A stretch of DNA of 64,000 bases. Source: Terrabacter sp. Root85. GTDB taxonomy: Bacteria > Actinomycetota > Actinomycetes > Actinomycetales > Dermatophilaceae. The notes below the pieces were generated by a model. That model was not told where the DNA came from. It made no database searches and was given only the letters and a program-made list of their open reading frames with translations. The translations under genes were made by a program, and so were the position numbers. Below are positions 48,644 through 57,466 of the stretch, in pieces (within the stretch, counting starts at the first letter, position 1; each line of letters starts with the position of its first letter). The stretch spans positions 498,541-562,540 of the forward strand of contig NZ_LMIW01000001.1 in the NCBI RefSeq assembly GCF_001429185.1, in the 5' to 3' direction.

Positions 48644-50221
48644 ATGCAGCTCTCCGACGTCGTCGCCACCTCGCACACCGTCACCGCCACGTCGTCGCGC
48701 ACCGCGAAGGTCGAGGCGCTGGCGGCCTGCCTGCGGCGTGCGGCGCAGGACGGTCCCGACGTCGTCGAGGTCGTCACCGCCCACCTGTCGGGCGCGCTCC
48801 CCCAGCGGCGCATCGGCGTCAGCTGGCGCGGCCTGCAGGGCCTGCCCGACCCGGCCGACACCTCGACCCTGACCGTCGAGGAGGTCGATGCCGCGGCCAC
48901 CGCGATCGCCGCCATCGGCGGGTCCGGGTCCGGCGCCGCCCGCTCCTCCGCCGTGCGCGAGCTCTTCGGACGCGCCACCGCCGACGAGCAGGCCTGGCTC
49001 CGCGGACTCATCACCGGAGAGACCCGGCAGGGCGCCGGCGACGGCGTCATGCTCCAGGCCGTCGCCAGGGCCGCCGACGTCCCCGACGCCGCGGTGCGCC
49101 GGGCCGTCATGCTCGCCGGCTTCGCGGGGCCGGTCGCCCGGGCCGCCCTCACCGGGGGCACCGAGGCCCTCGAGGCGCTCACCCTCGAGGTCGGCCGCCC
49201 GCTGCGCCCGATGCTCGCCGGCTCGGCCCCCGACGTCGCCGCAGCGCTCGCCACGCTGGGAGGCGAGGTCGTCGTCGAGACCAAGCTCGACGGCATACGC
49301 CTCCAGGCCCACGTCGACAACCGCACGAGCCCGGGCACCGTGCGCCTCTTCACCCGCACGCTCGACGAGGTCACCGACCGGATGCCCGAGATCACCGAGG
49401 CGCTCGCAGCCCTCGACGTCGAGACCCTCGTCCTCGACGGCGAGGTCATCGCCCTGGCCGACGGCGGCCGGCCCCAGCCCTTCCAGGTGACGGGTGCCCG
49501 CACGGCGAGCAGCGCCGACGTCGACCGGCTGCGCGAGGAGGTGCCGCTCACGCCCTACTTCTTCGACGTGCTCCACCTCGACGGCAAGGACCTGCTCGAC
49601 GAGCCCGCGCACGTGCGCTGGGAGCGCCTCGCCGCGACGGTGCCGCCGGCGTGGCGGGTGCCGCGCGAGCGCACCGCCGACCCCCAGCGCGCCCAGCAGT
49701 TCTTCGCCGACCTCGTCGCGGCCGGGCACGAGGGCGTCGTCGTCAAGGACCCCGCGCTGCCGTATGCCGCCGGCCGCCGCGGTCCCGGATGGGTCAAGGT
49801 CAAGCCGCGGCACACCCTCGACCTCGTCGTGCTCGCGGTCGAGTGGGGTAGCGGTCGGCGCCGGGGGTGGCTGTCCAACATCCATCTCGGCGCCCGCGAC
49901 GCCGACACCGGTGAGCTCGTCATGCTCGGCAAGACCTTCAAGGGGATGACCGACGAGATGCTCGCCTGGCAGACCGAGCGGTTCAGCGGCCTGGCGCTCG
50001 ACCCGACGGACGTCGAGGCGGGGCGCTCGGACCAGCAGTGGGGTGTCGTGCCACTGCGCCCCGAGCAGGTCGTTGAGATCGCCTTCGACGGCGTGCAGAA
50101 GTCGTCGCGCTACCCCGGCGGCATGGCCCTGCGCTTCGCCCGGGTGCTGCGCTACCGCGACGACAAGCCGGTCTCCGAGGTCGACACCGTGCAGACCGTG
50201 AGGTCCCTCGCCGGCTGGTGA
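48644..50221 (+). CDS. ligB: ATP-dependent DNA ligase, LigB type
   Basis: The 525-residue ligase joins DNA nicks using ATP. The N-terminal alpha-helical domain (about 1-190, with SSRTAKVEALAACLR and LPQRRIGVSW) matches mycobacterial LigB. The adenylation domain has the nucleotide-binding Lys214 in ETKLDGIRLQAH, LVLDGEVIA, and EGVVVKDPALPYAAG. The OB domain ends with VEIAFDGVQKSSRYPGG and FARVLRYRDDK. The ATG at 48644 is chosen because it begins the conserved LSDVVATS segment; an in-frame ATG at 48563 lies in the repeat-bearing promoter region. It is an accessory ligase beside the NAD-dependent LigA expected elsewhere. Confidence 0.9.
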   Translation: MQLSDVVATSHTVTATSSRTAKVEALAACLRRAAQDGPDVVEVVTAHLSGALPQRRIGVSWRGLQGLPDPADTSTLTVEEVDAAATAIAAIGGSGSGAARSSAVRELFGRATADEQAWLRGLITGETRQGAGDGVMLQAVARAADVPDAAVRRAVMLAGFAGPVARAALTGGTEALEALTLEVGRPLRPMLAGSAPDVAAALATLGGEVVVETKLDGIRLQAHVDNRTSPGTVRLFTRTLDEVTDRMPEITEALAALDVETLVLDGEVIALADGGRPQPFQVTGARTASSADVDRLREEVPLTPYFFDVLHLDGKDLLDEPAHVRWERLAATVPPAWRVPRERTADPQRAQQFFADLVAAGHEGVVVKDPALPYAAGRRGPGWVKVKPRHTLDLVVLAVEWGSGRRRGWLSNIHLGARDADTGELVMLGKTFKGMTDEMLAWQTERFSGLALDPTDVEAGRSDQQWGVVPLRPEQVVEIAFDGVQKSSRYPGGMALRFARVLRYRDDKPVSEVDTVQTVRSLAGW

Positions 50222-50292
50222 GCGAGGCCGGCGGATGGGGCCGGTGGGCCGGTCCCCGCCCGGCGCGTCGTGAGATGGCACGCCGCTATCTG

Positions 50293-50321
50293 TTGCCTAC
50301 GCCACAGTACGTAGGTAAGTT
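50293..50321 (+). promoter_or_regulatory. Promoter of nagZ with candidate MurR operator in the spacer
   Basis: TTGCCT (50293-50298) and TAAGTT (50316-50321) are spaced by 17 bases, fitting an actinobacterial sigma-70 promoter. The spacer and -10 overlap an imperfect inverted repeat, TTGCCTAC (50293-50300) with GTAGGTAA (50311-50318), containing ACGTAGGTAA. The same ACGTAGG(T/A)AA element occurs in the murQ promoter. The adjacent RpiR-type regulator is the likely ligand. Confidence 0.55.
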
Positions 50322-50369
50322 CCGGCGCGACGGCAGATTGCGTGAATTCTTCACATTCCTGGAGGCACC

Positions 50370-52187
50370 ATGTCCATGTCCGAACTCTCACGTCGCTCCG
50401 TGATCGCGGGCGGCCTCGCCGCAGCAGCGGCCGGTGCGGCAGCCGGAAGCGCCCGCGCCGCCGCGGGCTCCTCGCCTGCAGCGACCGCCGGCGAGACGGG
50501 CTGGGTGACCGCGACGATCGCCCGGATGTCCTTGGAGGAGAAGGTCGGTCAGCTCTTCATCCAGAACGTCTACGGCAAGGACGCCACGACCCCCGACAGC
50601 CGCAACGTCCCGCTCTACGGCGTCGCGAGCCCGGCGGAGGTCGTGCAGAAGTACCACCTCGGTGGTGTCATCTACTTCGCCTGGACCGACAGCGTGCAGA
50701 ACCCCGACCAGATCGTCGGCCTCTCCAACGGCCTGCAGAAGGCGGCCCTGACGCAGTCGAGCAAGGTCCGGATCCCCCTCCAGATCGCGACCGACCAGGA
50801 GCAGGGCGTGGTGACACGCATCGGGCCGCCCGCCACGCAGTTCCCCGGCTCGATGGCCCTTGGAGCGGGCCGGAGCGCCGCCGACGCCCGCACGGCCGCC
50901 GCGATCACCGGCCGCGAGCTGCTCGCCATGGGCGTCAACACGAACTTCGCCCCCGACTGCGACGTCAACGTCAACCCGCTCAACCCCGTCATCGGCACGC
51001 GGTCCTTCTCGTCCCGGGCCGCCCTCGCCGCCGAGCTGGCGGCCGCGCAGGTCGCCGGCTACCAGCGCGACGGTGGCGTGGCGTCGTCGGCCAAGCACTT
51101 CCCCGGCCACGGTGACACCGCAACCGACAGCCACGTCGCGTTCCCGATCATCACCCACACGCGCGAGCAGTGGGAGTCGATCGACGCGCCGCCCTTCAAG
51201 GCCGCCATCAACGAGCAGATCGACATGATCATGACGGCGCACCTGTCGTTCCCGGCGCTCGACGACTCGGGCAACCCGGCCACGCTGAGCAAGCCGATCA
51301 TGACGGGCGTGCTGCGCGGGGAGCTCGGCTACGAGGGCGTGATCGTCACCGACTCGCTCGCCATGCAGGGCGTCCGCGACCTCTACGGCGACGCCGAGGT
51401 GGCCGTCCGGGCCCTCCTCGCCGGCGTCGACCAGCTGCTCATGACCCCCGCGATGGACGACGCCTACGCCGCCGTCATCGCCGCGGTCCGCGGCGGCCGC
51501 ATCCCGCGCAGCGAGCTCGACGCGAAGGTACGCCGCGTGCTGGGCCTCAAGTACCGCCGCGGCATCGTGGCCCGACCGTACGCCGACCCCGCCGCGCTCT
51601 CGTCGGTCGTCGGCACGCCTGCGCACCTCGCGTCGGCGAGCTCGGTCACCGACCGCACGACGACGCTCGTCAAGAACGACGCCAAGGCCCTCCCGATCGC
51701 CCCGGCCGGCAAGAAGGTCCTCGTCACCGGCTACGGCGTCTCGACGACGGCGACCCTCGCGGCAGCGATGACGGCCAAGGGCGCGACGGTCCAGACCGTC
51801 CAGACCGGCACGTCGCCCACCGACACGGTGGTGGCCTCCGCCGTCGCGGCGGCCGCCGACAAGGACGTCGTCGTCGTCACGACGATGAAGGCCTGGGACA
51901 CGAGCGTCACGGACACCCGTGGCGGGCAGCAGAAGCTCGTCAAGGCGCTCCTCGCCACCGGGAAGACCGTCGTCGTCGTCGCCGTGCGCGACCCCTACGA
52001 CATCGCCTACTTCACGAGCGCCCCGACCTACCTCGCGACGTACTCCTACAGCCCCGTCGCGATCGAGGCGGTGGCGCGTGTCATCACTGGCGACGTCGCG
52101 CCGACGGCCTCGCTGCCCGTCGACATCCCCGTGGCGGGCGACCCGGCCACGGTGCTCTACCCGTTCGGCCACGGCCTCACCTACTGA
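50370..52187 (+). CDS. nagZ: Secreted GH3 beta-N-acetylglucosaminidase NagZ
   Basis: The 605-residue exoglycosidase releases N-acetylglucosamine from peptidoglycan fragments. A twin-arginine signal (SRRSVIAGG) occupies residues 1-30. The GH3 barrel contains KHFPGHGDT at 242-250, the Asp253-Ser-His255 catalytic dyad loop peculiar to NagZ and the nucleophile Asp328 in VTDSLAMQGV. A C-terminal alpha/beta domain follows (about 400-600). The length matches the two-domain secreted Bacillus NagZ/YbbD, not the short Gram-negative form. GGAGG precedes the ATG. It is followed after 26 bases by namZ, its expected partner. Confidence 0.9.
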   Translation: MSMSELSRRSVIAGGLAAAAAGAAAGSARAAAGSSPAATAGETGWVTATIARMSLEEKVGQLFIQNVYGKDATTPDSRNVPLYGVASPAEVVQKYHLGGVIYFAWTDSVQNPDQIVGLSNGLQKAALTQSSKVRIPLQIATDQEQGVVTRIGPPATQFPGSMALGAGRSAADARTAAAITGRELLAMGVNTNFAPDCDVNVNPLNPVIGTRSFSSRAALAAELAAAQVAGYQRDGGVASSAKHFPGHGDTATDSHVAFPIITHTREQWESIDAPPFKAAINEQIDMIMTAHLSFPALDDSGNPATLSKPIMTGVLRGELGYEGVIVTDSLAMQGVRDLYGDAEVAVRALLAGVDQLLMTPAMDDAYAAVIAAVRGGRIPRSELDAKVRRVLGLKYRRGIVARPYADPAALSSVVGTPAHLASASSVTDRTTTLVKNDAKALPIAPAGKKVLVTGYGVSTTATLAAAMTAKGATVQTVQTGTSPTDTVVASAVAAAADKDVVVVTTMKAWDTSVTDTRGGQQKLVKALLATGKTVVVVAVRDPYDIAYFTSAPTYLATYSYSPVAIEAVARVITGDVAPTASLPVDIPVAGDPATVLYPFGHGLTY

Positions 52188-52213
52188 CACCCGCCACGAC
52201 AGGGAGCGACCAG

Positions 52214-53536
52214 ATGACCAACCTCAACCGCAGGCAGCTGCTCACCGCCGGCGCCCTCGGCGCCGTCGCCATCCCCGCCACAGCAGCGGGTTCCGTTGCT
52301 GCGCAGGCCGGCCCGACGGCATACGCCAGCAGCTACCCCAACAACCCCGTCACGACGGGCGCGCAGAGCGCCGCCGCCTCGAGCTGGTCGGCGCTCTCGG
52401 GCCAGAAGGTCGGGATCATCACCAACCCGACCGGCATCCTCACCAACCTGCGCACCATCGTCGACGAGATGCACGAGTCCGGCGCCGTCGACGTCGTCGG
52501 CGTCTTCGGGCCCGAGCACGGCTTCCGCGGCACCGCGCAGGCCGGCGACTCCGAGGGCAACCACACCGACCCGCGCACCGGGCTCATGGTCTACGACGCC
52601 TACGGCGCCAACGCCGCCAAGATGACGACGCTCTTCCGCACGGCCGGCGTCGAGACCGTCGTCTTCGACATCCAGGACGTCGGCTCGCGCTTCTACACCT
52701 ACATCTGGACGATGTACACGGCGATGCGCGCGGCCGTCGCCGTCGGCGCCCGCTTCGTCGTGCTCGACCGCCCGAACCCCATCGGCGGCACGGCGATCGG
52801 GCCGATGATGACCACGCCGTGGACCTCCGGCGTCGGCGCCAAGGAGATCGTCCAGGCGCACGGCATGACGGTCGGCGAGCTGGCCCGCTACTTCGACGGC
52901 GAGTTCCTCACGGCTGACGCGGGCGGCCGCCTGCGCGAGCTGTCCGTCATCGAGGTCAAGGGCTGGCGCAGGGACGTGCCGTATGCCGTCACCGGGCTCC
53001 CGTGGGTCATGCCGAGTCCCAACATGCCGACTCCCGACACCGCGCTCGTCTACCCCGGCACGGGGATGTTCGAGGGGACCAACCTCTCCGAGGGCCGCGG
53101 CACGACCCGGCCGTTCGAGCTCATCGGCGCGCCCTACGTCGACTACCGGTGGGCCGAACGCCTCGCCGCCCTGGACCTTCCGGGCGTGGGCTTCCGCGAG
53201 GCCTACTTCTCCCCGACGTTCAGCAAGCACACCGGACTCGTCTGCGGCGGCGTCCAGCTGCACGTCACCGACCCGTCCGCCTTCGACCCGATCCGCTCGA
53301 GCGTCGAGATGCTCGTCGCGGCCAAGGCGCTCTACAGCGATTTCGCCTGGCGCTACGACTCCTACGACCCGGCGCGACCCTACTGGATCGACAAGCTGAC
53401 CGGCTCCCAGCGGCTCCGCACCCAGATCTCGGCCGGCGCCCCCGCCGCCGAGGTCGTCGGCGCGTGGCGCGACGAGCTCGCGGCCTTCGACGCGCGGCGC
53501 CAGCAGTACCTCCTCTACCGCGGCCCCTCGAACTGA
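52214..53536 (+). CDS. namZ: Exo-beta-N-acetylmuramidase NamZ (DUF1343)
   Basis: The 440-residue secreted protein belongs to DUF1343, the family of Bacillus NamZ (YbbC), which removes MurNAc from the non-reducing end of glycan chains. The twin-arginine-like signal NRRQLLTAGALG is followed by GIITNPTGI, the conserved FGPEHGFRG motif, FDIQDVGSRFYTYIWTM, LDRPNPIGG and the PSPNMPTPDTALVYPGTG block. The ATG at 52214 has AGGGAGCG upstream; an open frame extending back to 51170 lies inside nagZ and is not used. Together NagZ and NamZ would strip both sugars from cell-wall fragments outside the cell. Confidence 0.9.
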   Translation: MTNLNRRQLLTAGALGAVAIPATAAGSVAAQAGPTAYASSYPNNPVTTGAQSAAASSWSALSGQKVGIITNPTGILTNLRTIVDEMHESGAVDVVGVFGPEHGFRGTAQAGDSEGNHTDPRTGLMVYDAYGANAAKMTTLFRTAGVETVVFDIQDVGSRFYTYIWTMYTAMRAAVAVGARFVVLDRPNPIGGTAIGPMMTTPWTSGVGAKEIVQAHGMTVGELARYFDGEFLTADAGGRLRELSVIEVKGWRRDVPYAVTGLPWVMPSPNMPTPDTALVYPGTGMFEGTNLSEGRGTTRPFELIGAPYVDYRWAERLAALDLPGVGFREAYFSPTFSKHTGLVCGGVQLHVTDPSAFDPIRSSVEMLVAAKALYSDFAWRYDSYDPARPYWIDKLTGSQRLRTQISAGAPAAEVVGAWRDELAAFDARRQQYLLYRGPSN

Positions 53537-53591
53537 CCTGTCCACCGGCTCACCACCCGCTGCACGACCTGTTGCACGATCTAGGAGTGAC

Positions 53592-55334
53592 ATGCGCCTG
53601 CGCACCCTCGTCCCCGCTGCCCTCGGCAGTCTCGCCCTCGCGGGCAGTCTCGTGACCGCGGGACCCGTCGGCTCCGCGACGGCCGACGACTTCAGCAAGC
53701 CCGACCGCGGTTTCGCGCCGCCCAACACCGTGCTGTCCGACGCGAGCCCCGCGTCACTGGGGCTCGACCCGGCCCCGATCGCCGAGGCCGTCGACCGGAT
53801 CCACGCCCACGAGCAGGTCGACGCGAGCGGACACCCGCTCTTCGCCGGCGCCGTCGGGATCATGGGCCACGAGGGACGCATCGTCGAACGCGACGCGAGC
53901 GGCTGGGCGCTCCGCTACGCCGACGCGAGCACCGAGCTGCCCCGCGACCAGTGGGAGCCGATGCGCACCGACACGATCTTCGACCTCGCCTCGGTGTCCA
54001 AGCTCTTCACCTCGATCGCCGTCGTCCAGCTCATCGAGGAGGGGCGCGTCTCCCTGGAGAGCCCGGTGGCGGCATACCTCCCGGAGTTCGCCGCGGGCGG
54101 CAAGGGGGCCGTGACGGTGCGCCAGCTGCTGACGCACACGTCCGGCTTCACCTCGTGGCTGCCGCTGTGGAGCAAGTGGCCCGACAAGGCCTCGCGCATC
54201 AAGGCCGTCATGGACCAGCCGCTGACCAACGCGCCGGGCACGACCTACCTCTACAGCGACCTCAACCTCATCACCCTCGGCGTCATGGTCGAGAAGCTGC
54301 GGGGCGAGCCGCTCGACACCGTCGTCCACGACCGGATCACGGCGCCGCTCGCGATGAAGGACACCGGCTACAACCCGACCGACAAGGCCCGGACGGCGGC
54401 GACCGAGTACCAGACGGCGCCGCCGCGCGGCATGGTCCGCGGCGAGGTCCACGACGAGAACGCCTGGTCGCTGGGCGGGGTCGCCGGGCACGCCGGGGTC
54501 TTCTCCACCGTCGACGACCTCGCGATCCTCTCGCAGGCGCTGCTCAACGGCGGCTCCTACCGCGGCGAGCGCATCCTCAGCCGCAAGAGCGTCGAGGCGC
54601 TCATCACGAACTTCAACGGCGCCTTCCCCGGCGACTCGCACGGCCTCGGCTTCGAGCTCGACCAGCGTTGGTACATGGACGCGTTGTCGGGCCCCCGCAC
54701 CGCGGGCCACACCGGCTACACGGGCACGTCGATCGTCATCGACTTCACGTCGCGGTCGTTCGCGATCCTGCTCACCAACCGCGTGCACCCCTCTCGCAAC
54801 TGGGGATCGATCAACCTCGCCCGTCGCGAGTGGGCCCATGGGCTCGCCGCGTCGATGGGCATCCGCCCGCGCCATGGCGACACGGCCTGGTTCACGGGGT
54901 CCGACAACGCGACGACCACCACCCTGACGACACCCGCCCTCCCCGTCGGTCCGGGAGGTGCGCGCCTCGGCTTCGACCTCTTCCTCGACACCGAGGAGAC
55001 CGACCTGCTCCACCTCGAGCGCTCCACCGACGGAGGCGCGACGTGGACGGCCCTGCCGTTCGACGTCGTCGACCGCGGGCAGACCGAGACGGCCGACGGC
55101 GTCATCTCCGGCGCTGGCACGCGGCGCTGGGTGCAGGTGCGGGCCGACCTGCCGGCCGGGTCGCAGCTGCTGCGCTGGCGGCACACGACCGACGGGGGCT
55201 ACCTCGGTCGGGGCGTCGCCGTCGACGACGTCGTCGTCCGGGGACCGGGCGGCGTCCTGCTCGACGGCGAGAAGACACCAGGCGCCTTCACGGCGGACGG
55301 TTGGCGGCTCGCCGGCCGCGACGCCGTAGCGTAG
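53592..55334 (+). CDS. Secreted beta-lactamase-fold serine hydrolase (AmiE-like) with C-terminal beta module
   Basis: The 580-residue exported protein has a Sec signal (residues 1-31) and a class C beta-lactamase/DD-peptidase-like domain with Ser134-x-x-Lys137 (ASVSKLF), YSDLN and HTGYTG. It matches the serine hydrolase of the Bacillus ybb operon (AmiE/YbbE, an N-acetylmuramyl-L-alanine amidase). From about residue 440 a beta-rich module of about 130 residues follows (RLGFDLFLDTEET...DGGATWTAL), resembling MAM/discoidin-like extensions. It likely trims stem peptides from MurNAc. It follows namZ by 55 bases and is four bases from murR. Confidence 0.82.
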   Translation: MRLRTLVPAALGSLALAGSLVTAGPVGSATADDFSKPDRGFAPPNTVLSDASPASLGLDPAPIAEAVDRIHAHEQVDASGHPLFAGAVGIMGHEGRIVERDASGWALRYADASTELPRDQWEPMRTDTIFDLASVSKLFTSIAVVQLIEEGRVSLESPVAAYLPEFAAGGKGAVTVRQLLTHTSGFTSWLPLWSKWPDKASRIKAVMDQPLTNAPGTTYLYSDLNLITLGVMVEKLRGEPLDTVVHDRITAPLAMKDTGYNPTDKARTAATEYQTAPPRGMVRGEVHDENAWSLGGVAGHAGVFSTVDDLAILSQALLNGGSYRGERILSRKSVEALITNFNGAFPGDSHGLGFELDQRWYMDALSGPRTAGHTGYTGTSIVIDFTSRSFAILLTNRVHPSRNWGSINLARREWAHGLAASMGIRPRHGDTAWFTGSDNATTTTLTTPALPVGPGGARLGFDLFLDTEETDLLHLERSTDGGATWTALPFDVVDRGQTETADGVISGAGTRRWVQVRADLPAGSQLLRWRHTTDGGYLGRGVAVDDVVVRGPGGVLLDGEKTPGAFTADGWRLAGRDAVA

Positions 55335-55338
55335 GCCC

Positions 55339-56238
55339 ATGCCCAGGACCGAGGACGGGGCCTCGTCCCCCGCAGGTGCCGCGAGCGCGTCGCTGCTCAT
55401 CCGCCTGCGGGGGATCAAGCCCTCGCTGTCGCCCGCCGAGGACCGTGTCGCCGACATCGTCCTCGCCGACGCGCGCCGCGCCGCCGGCCTGACCATCAGC
55501 GAGCTGGCCACGGCAGCACGCACGTCCGAGACGACGGTGCTGCGCTTCTGCCGTCGGCTCGGGCTCCCCGGCTACCCGCAGCTGCGGCTCGCGCTCGCCG
55601 AGGAGTCGGCCCACCCGCGCACCATGAACCGCGGCGGCACCGACATCAGCGCGAGCGACACCATCGACGACATCATCGCCAAGGTGGCCTTCAGCGACGC
55701 GAGCGCCGTCGAGGAGACCGCCCAGCAGCTCGACCGCGACGCCCTCGCCTCGGCGGCGGCAGCCATCGCCCGGGCCGGTCGCGTCGACATCTACGGCATC
55801 GGCGCGAGCTCGATCGTCGGCACCGACCTCCAGCAGAAGCTGCACCGCATCGGCATCGTCGCCTTCGCGTGGAACGACCCCCACATCGCCCTGACGAGCG
55901 CGACGCTGCTCGGCCCGGGCGACATCGCGGTCGGCATCTCGCACTCCGGCACGACGACCGAGACCATCGAGGCGCTGGCGGCGGCGCGCTCGACGGGTGC
56001 GCGGACGCTCGCGATCACGAACTTCCCGCTGTCCCGGCTGGCCTCCGGCGTCGACATCCTCCTGACGACGGCGGCACGCGAGACGAGCCTGCGCTCCGGC
56101 GCCACGGCGAGCCGCATCGCCGCCCTGACCGTCGTCGACTGCCTCTACATCGCCGTCGCGCAGCGCAACCTCCGCAAGGCCCGCAAGGCCGTCGCCGACA
56201 CCCGCGAGGCCGTCGCCGGCCACCACGTCACCGACTGA
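55339..56238 (+). CDS. murR: RpiR/MurR-family transcriptional regulator
   Basis: The 299-residue regulator has an N-terminal HTH_6 domain (about 20-90, with LTISELATAARTSETTVLRFCRRLG split by a turn) and a C-terminal SIS sugar-phosphate domain (about 130-270, with IYGIGASSIVG and VGISHSGTTTETIE). Family members sense amino-sugar phosphates; MurR senses MurNAc-6-phosphate. It lies between the extracellular hydrolases and murQ. A shared ACGTAGG(T/A)AA element in the nagZ and murQ promoters is a plausible binding site. Specific MurR function is inferred from context. Confidence 0.85.
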   Translation: MPRTEDGASSPAGAASASLLIRLRGIKPSLSPAEDRVADIVLADARRAAGLTISELATAARTSETTVLRFCRRLGLPGYPQLRLALAEESAHPRTMNRGGTDISASDTIDDIIAKVAFSDASAVEETAQQLDRDALASAAAAIARAGRVDIYGIGASSIVGTDLQQKLHRIGIVAFAWNDPHIALTSATLLGPGDIAVGISHSGTTTETIEALAAARSTGARTLAITNFPLSRLASGVDILLTTAARETSLRSGATASRIAALTVVDCLYIAVAQRNLRKARKAVADTREAVAGHHVTD

Positions 56239-56258
56239 CACCGAGGCCCTTGACCAAC

Positions 56259-56371
56259 TCGAGTGAGCGACCAGTCACAGTCGAGTGAGCGCCGAGCCAC
56301 AGGCATACGTCCCGGAGTCGGCGACGCGTGGGACGCGGCGCTCAGTCGAGTGGGACGAAGCGCTCACTCGA
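56259..56371. repeat. Cluster of direct and inverted TCGAGTGAGCG repeats
   Basis: The 209-base gap between murR and murQ holds TCGAGTGAGCG twice in direct orientation (56259-56269 and 56281-56291), a variant TCGAGTGGGAC (56346-56356) and an inverted copy CGCTCACTCGA (56361-56371). TCGAGTGAGCGCCG (56281-56294) also pairs with CGGCGCTCAGTCGA (56336-56349) with one mismatch. Several exclusive hairpins can form. A terminator for the upstream genes or a regulator-binding array are both possible. Confidence 0.6.
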
Positions 56372-56411
56372 GGACTGGGGACCGTGACGCGAATGTTACT
56401 CATTTACGGCA

Positions 56412-56440
56412 TTGACGCTGGCGACGTAGGAAACTAACCT
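56412..56440 (+). promoter_or_regulatory. murQ promoter, leaderless, with candidate MurR operator
   Basis: TTGACG (56412-56417) and TAACCT (56435-56440) are separated by exactly 17 bases, and the -10 ends seven bases before the GTG of murQ, so the message is probably leaderless. The spacer carries ACGTAGGAAA (56424-56433), matching ACGTAGGTAA in the nagZ promoter. Confidence 0.65.
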
Positions 56441-56447
56441 CGCACGG

Positions 56448-57398
56448 GTGAGCAGCGAGGTGACCGTGGACGCCCCCACTGAGGAGCGCCATCCGGGGAC
56501 GACGTCCATCGACACGCACACCTCCCTCGACATCCTCCGGGCACTCAACGCCGAGGACGCGACGGTGGCCGGTGCCGTCGGTGAGGTCCTCCCCGAGCTG
56601 GCCCTCCTCGTCGACCGCGCGGTCGAGTCGCTCCGCGCCGGCGGGGCCGTCCACTACTTCGGCGCCGGCACGTCCGGACGCCTCGCCGTGCTCGACGCCG
56701 CCGAGCTGCGCCCCACCTTCAACGCCCCGGCCGGGCTCGTCGTGGCCCACCACGCGGGTGGCCCCGGCGCCCTGCTCGAGGCCGTCGAGAACGTCGAGGA
56801 CGACGTCGACCTCGGTCGCGAGGAGGCCGAGGCCCTGCGTCCCGGCGACATCGCCATCGGCCTCACGGCCTCCGGGCGTACGCCGTTCGTGGCCGGCGCT
56901 CTCGCGCGGGCTCGCGAGCTCGGCGCCGTCACGGCCCTCGTCACCGCCAACCCGGACGCCGAGGTCGCCGTCCACGCCGACCTGCTGCTCGCCGTGCGCA
57001 CTGGACCCGAGGCGCTGACCGGCTCGACCCGCCTCAAGGCCGGCACCGCCCAGAAGCTCGTCCTCAACTCGTTCTCGACCGCCGTGATGATCCGCCTCGG
57101 CCGCACGTGGAGCAACCTCATGGTCGACGTCGTCGCGACGAACGCCAAGCTCCGCGGCCGCGTCGTCCGGATCCTCCAGGAGGCCACCGGCGCCGACGCC
57201 GAGCAGGCCCGGCGGGCGCTCGACGACGCCGACGGCGAGCTCAAGCCCGCACTGCTCTCGATGCTCGCGGGCATCGACGCCGCCACGGCCCGCGACGCGA
57301 TCGCCGCCCACGACGGCTCCGTGGCCCACGCGCTGACGTCCCTCGGCGGCCAGGTGGCCGCACCGGCCGCCCCCGCCGCCCCGACCCCCGAACGCTGA
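56448..57398 (+). CDS. murQ: N-acetylmuramic acid 6-phosphate etherase MurQ
   Basis: MurQ cleaves the lactyl ether of MurNAc-6-phosphate to give GlcNAc-6-phosphate and lactate. The 316-residue cytosolic protein has the expected start SIDTHTSLDILRALNAED, the SIS motif FGAGTSGRL, the catalytic Glu in DAAELRPTF, IGLTASGRTPFVAGAL, GSTRLKAGTAQKLVLN and NAKLRGRVVRI. The GTG start carries no ribosome site and coincides with the predicted transcription start. It heads the import/kinase operon. The C-terminal Ala/Pro tail is not conserved. Confidence 0.93.
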   Translation: MSSEVTVDAPTEERHPGTTSIDTHTSLDILRALNAEDATVAGAVGEVLPELALLVDRAVESLRAGGAVHYFGAGTSGRLAVLDAAELRPTFNAPAGLVVAHHAGGPGALLEAVENVEDDVDLGREEAEALRPGDIAIGLTASGRTPFVAGALARARELGAVTALVTANPDAEVAVHADLLLAVRTGPEALTGSTRLKAGTAQKLVLNSFSTAVMIRLGRTWSNLMVDVVATNAKLRGRVVRILQEATGADAEQARRALDDADGELKPALLSMLAGIDAATARDAIAAHDGSVAHALTSLGGQVAAPAAPAAPTPER

Positions 57399-57466
57399 AC
57401 CCACCACCCTCCCACCCACCCGTGCCGACCCCCAGGCACCCAGCAGAACCCGACAGGAGCACCACC

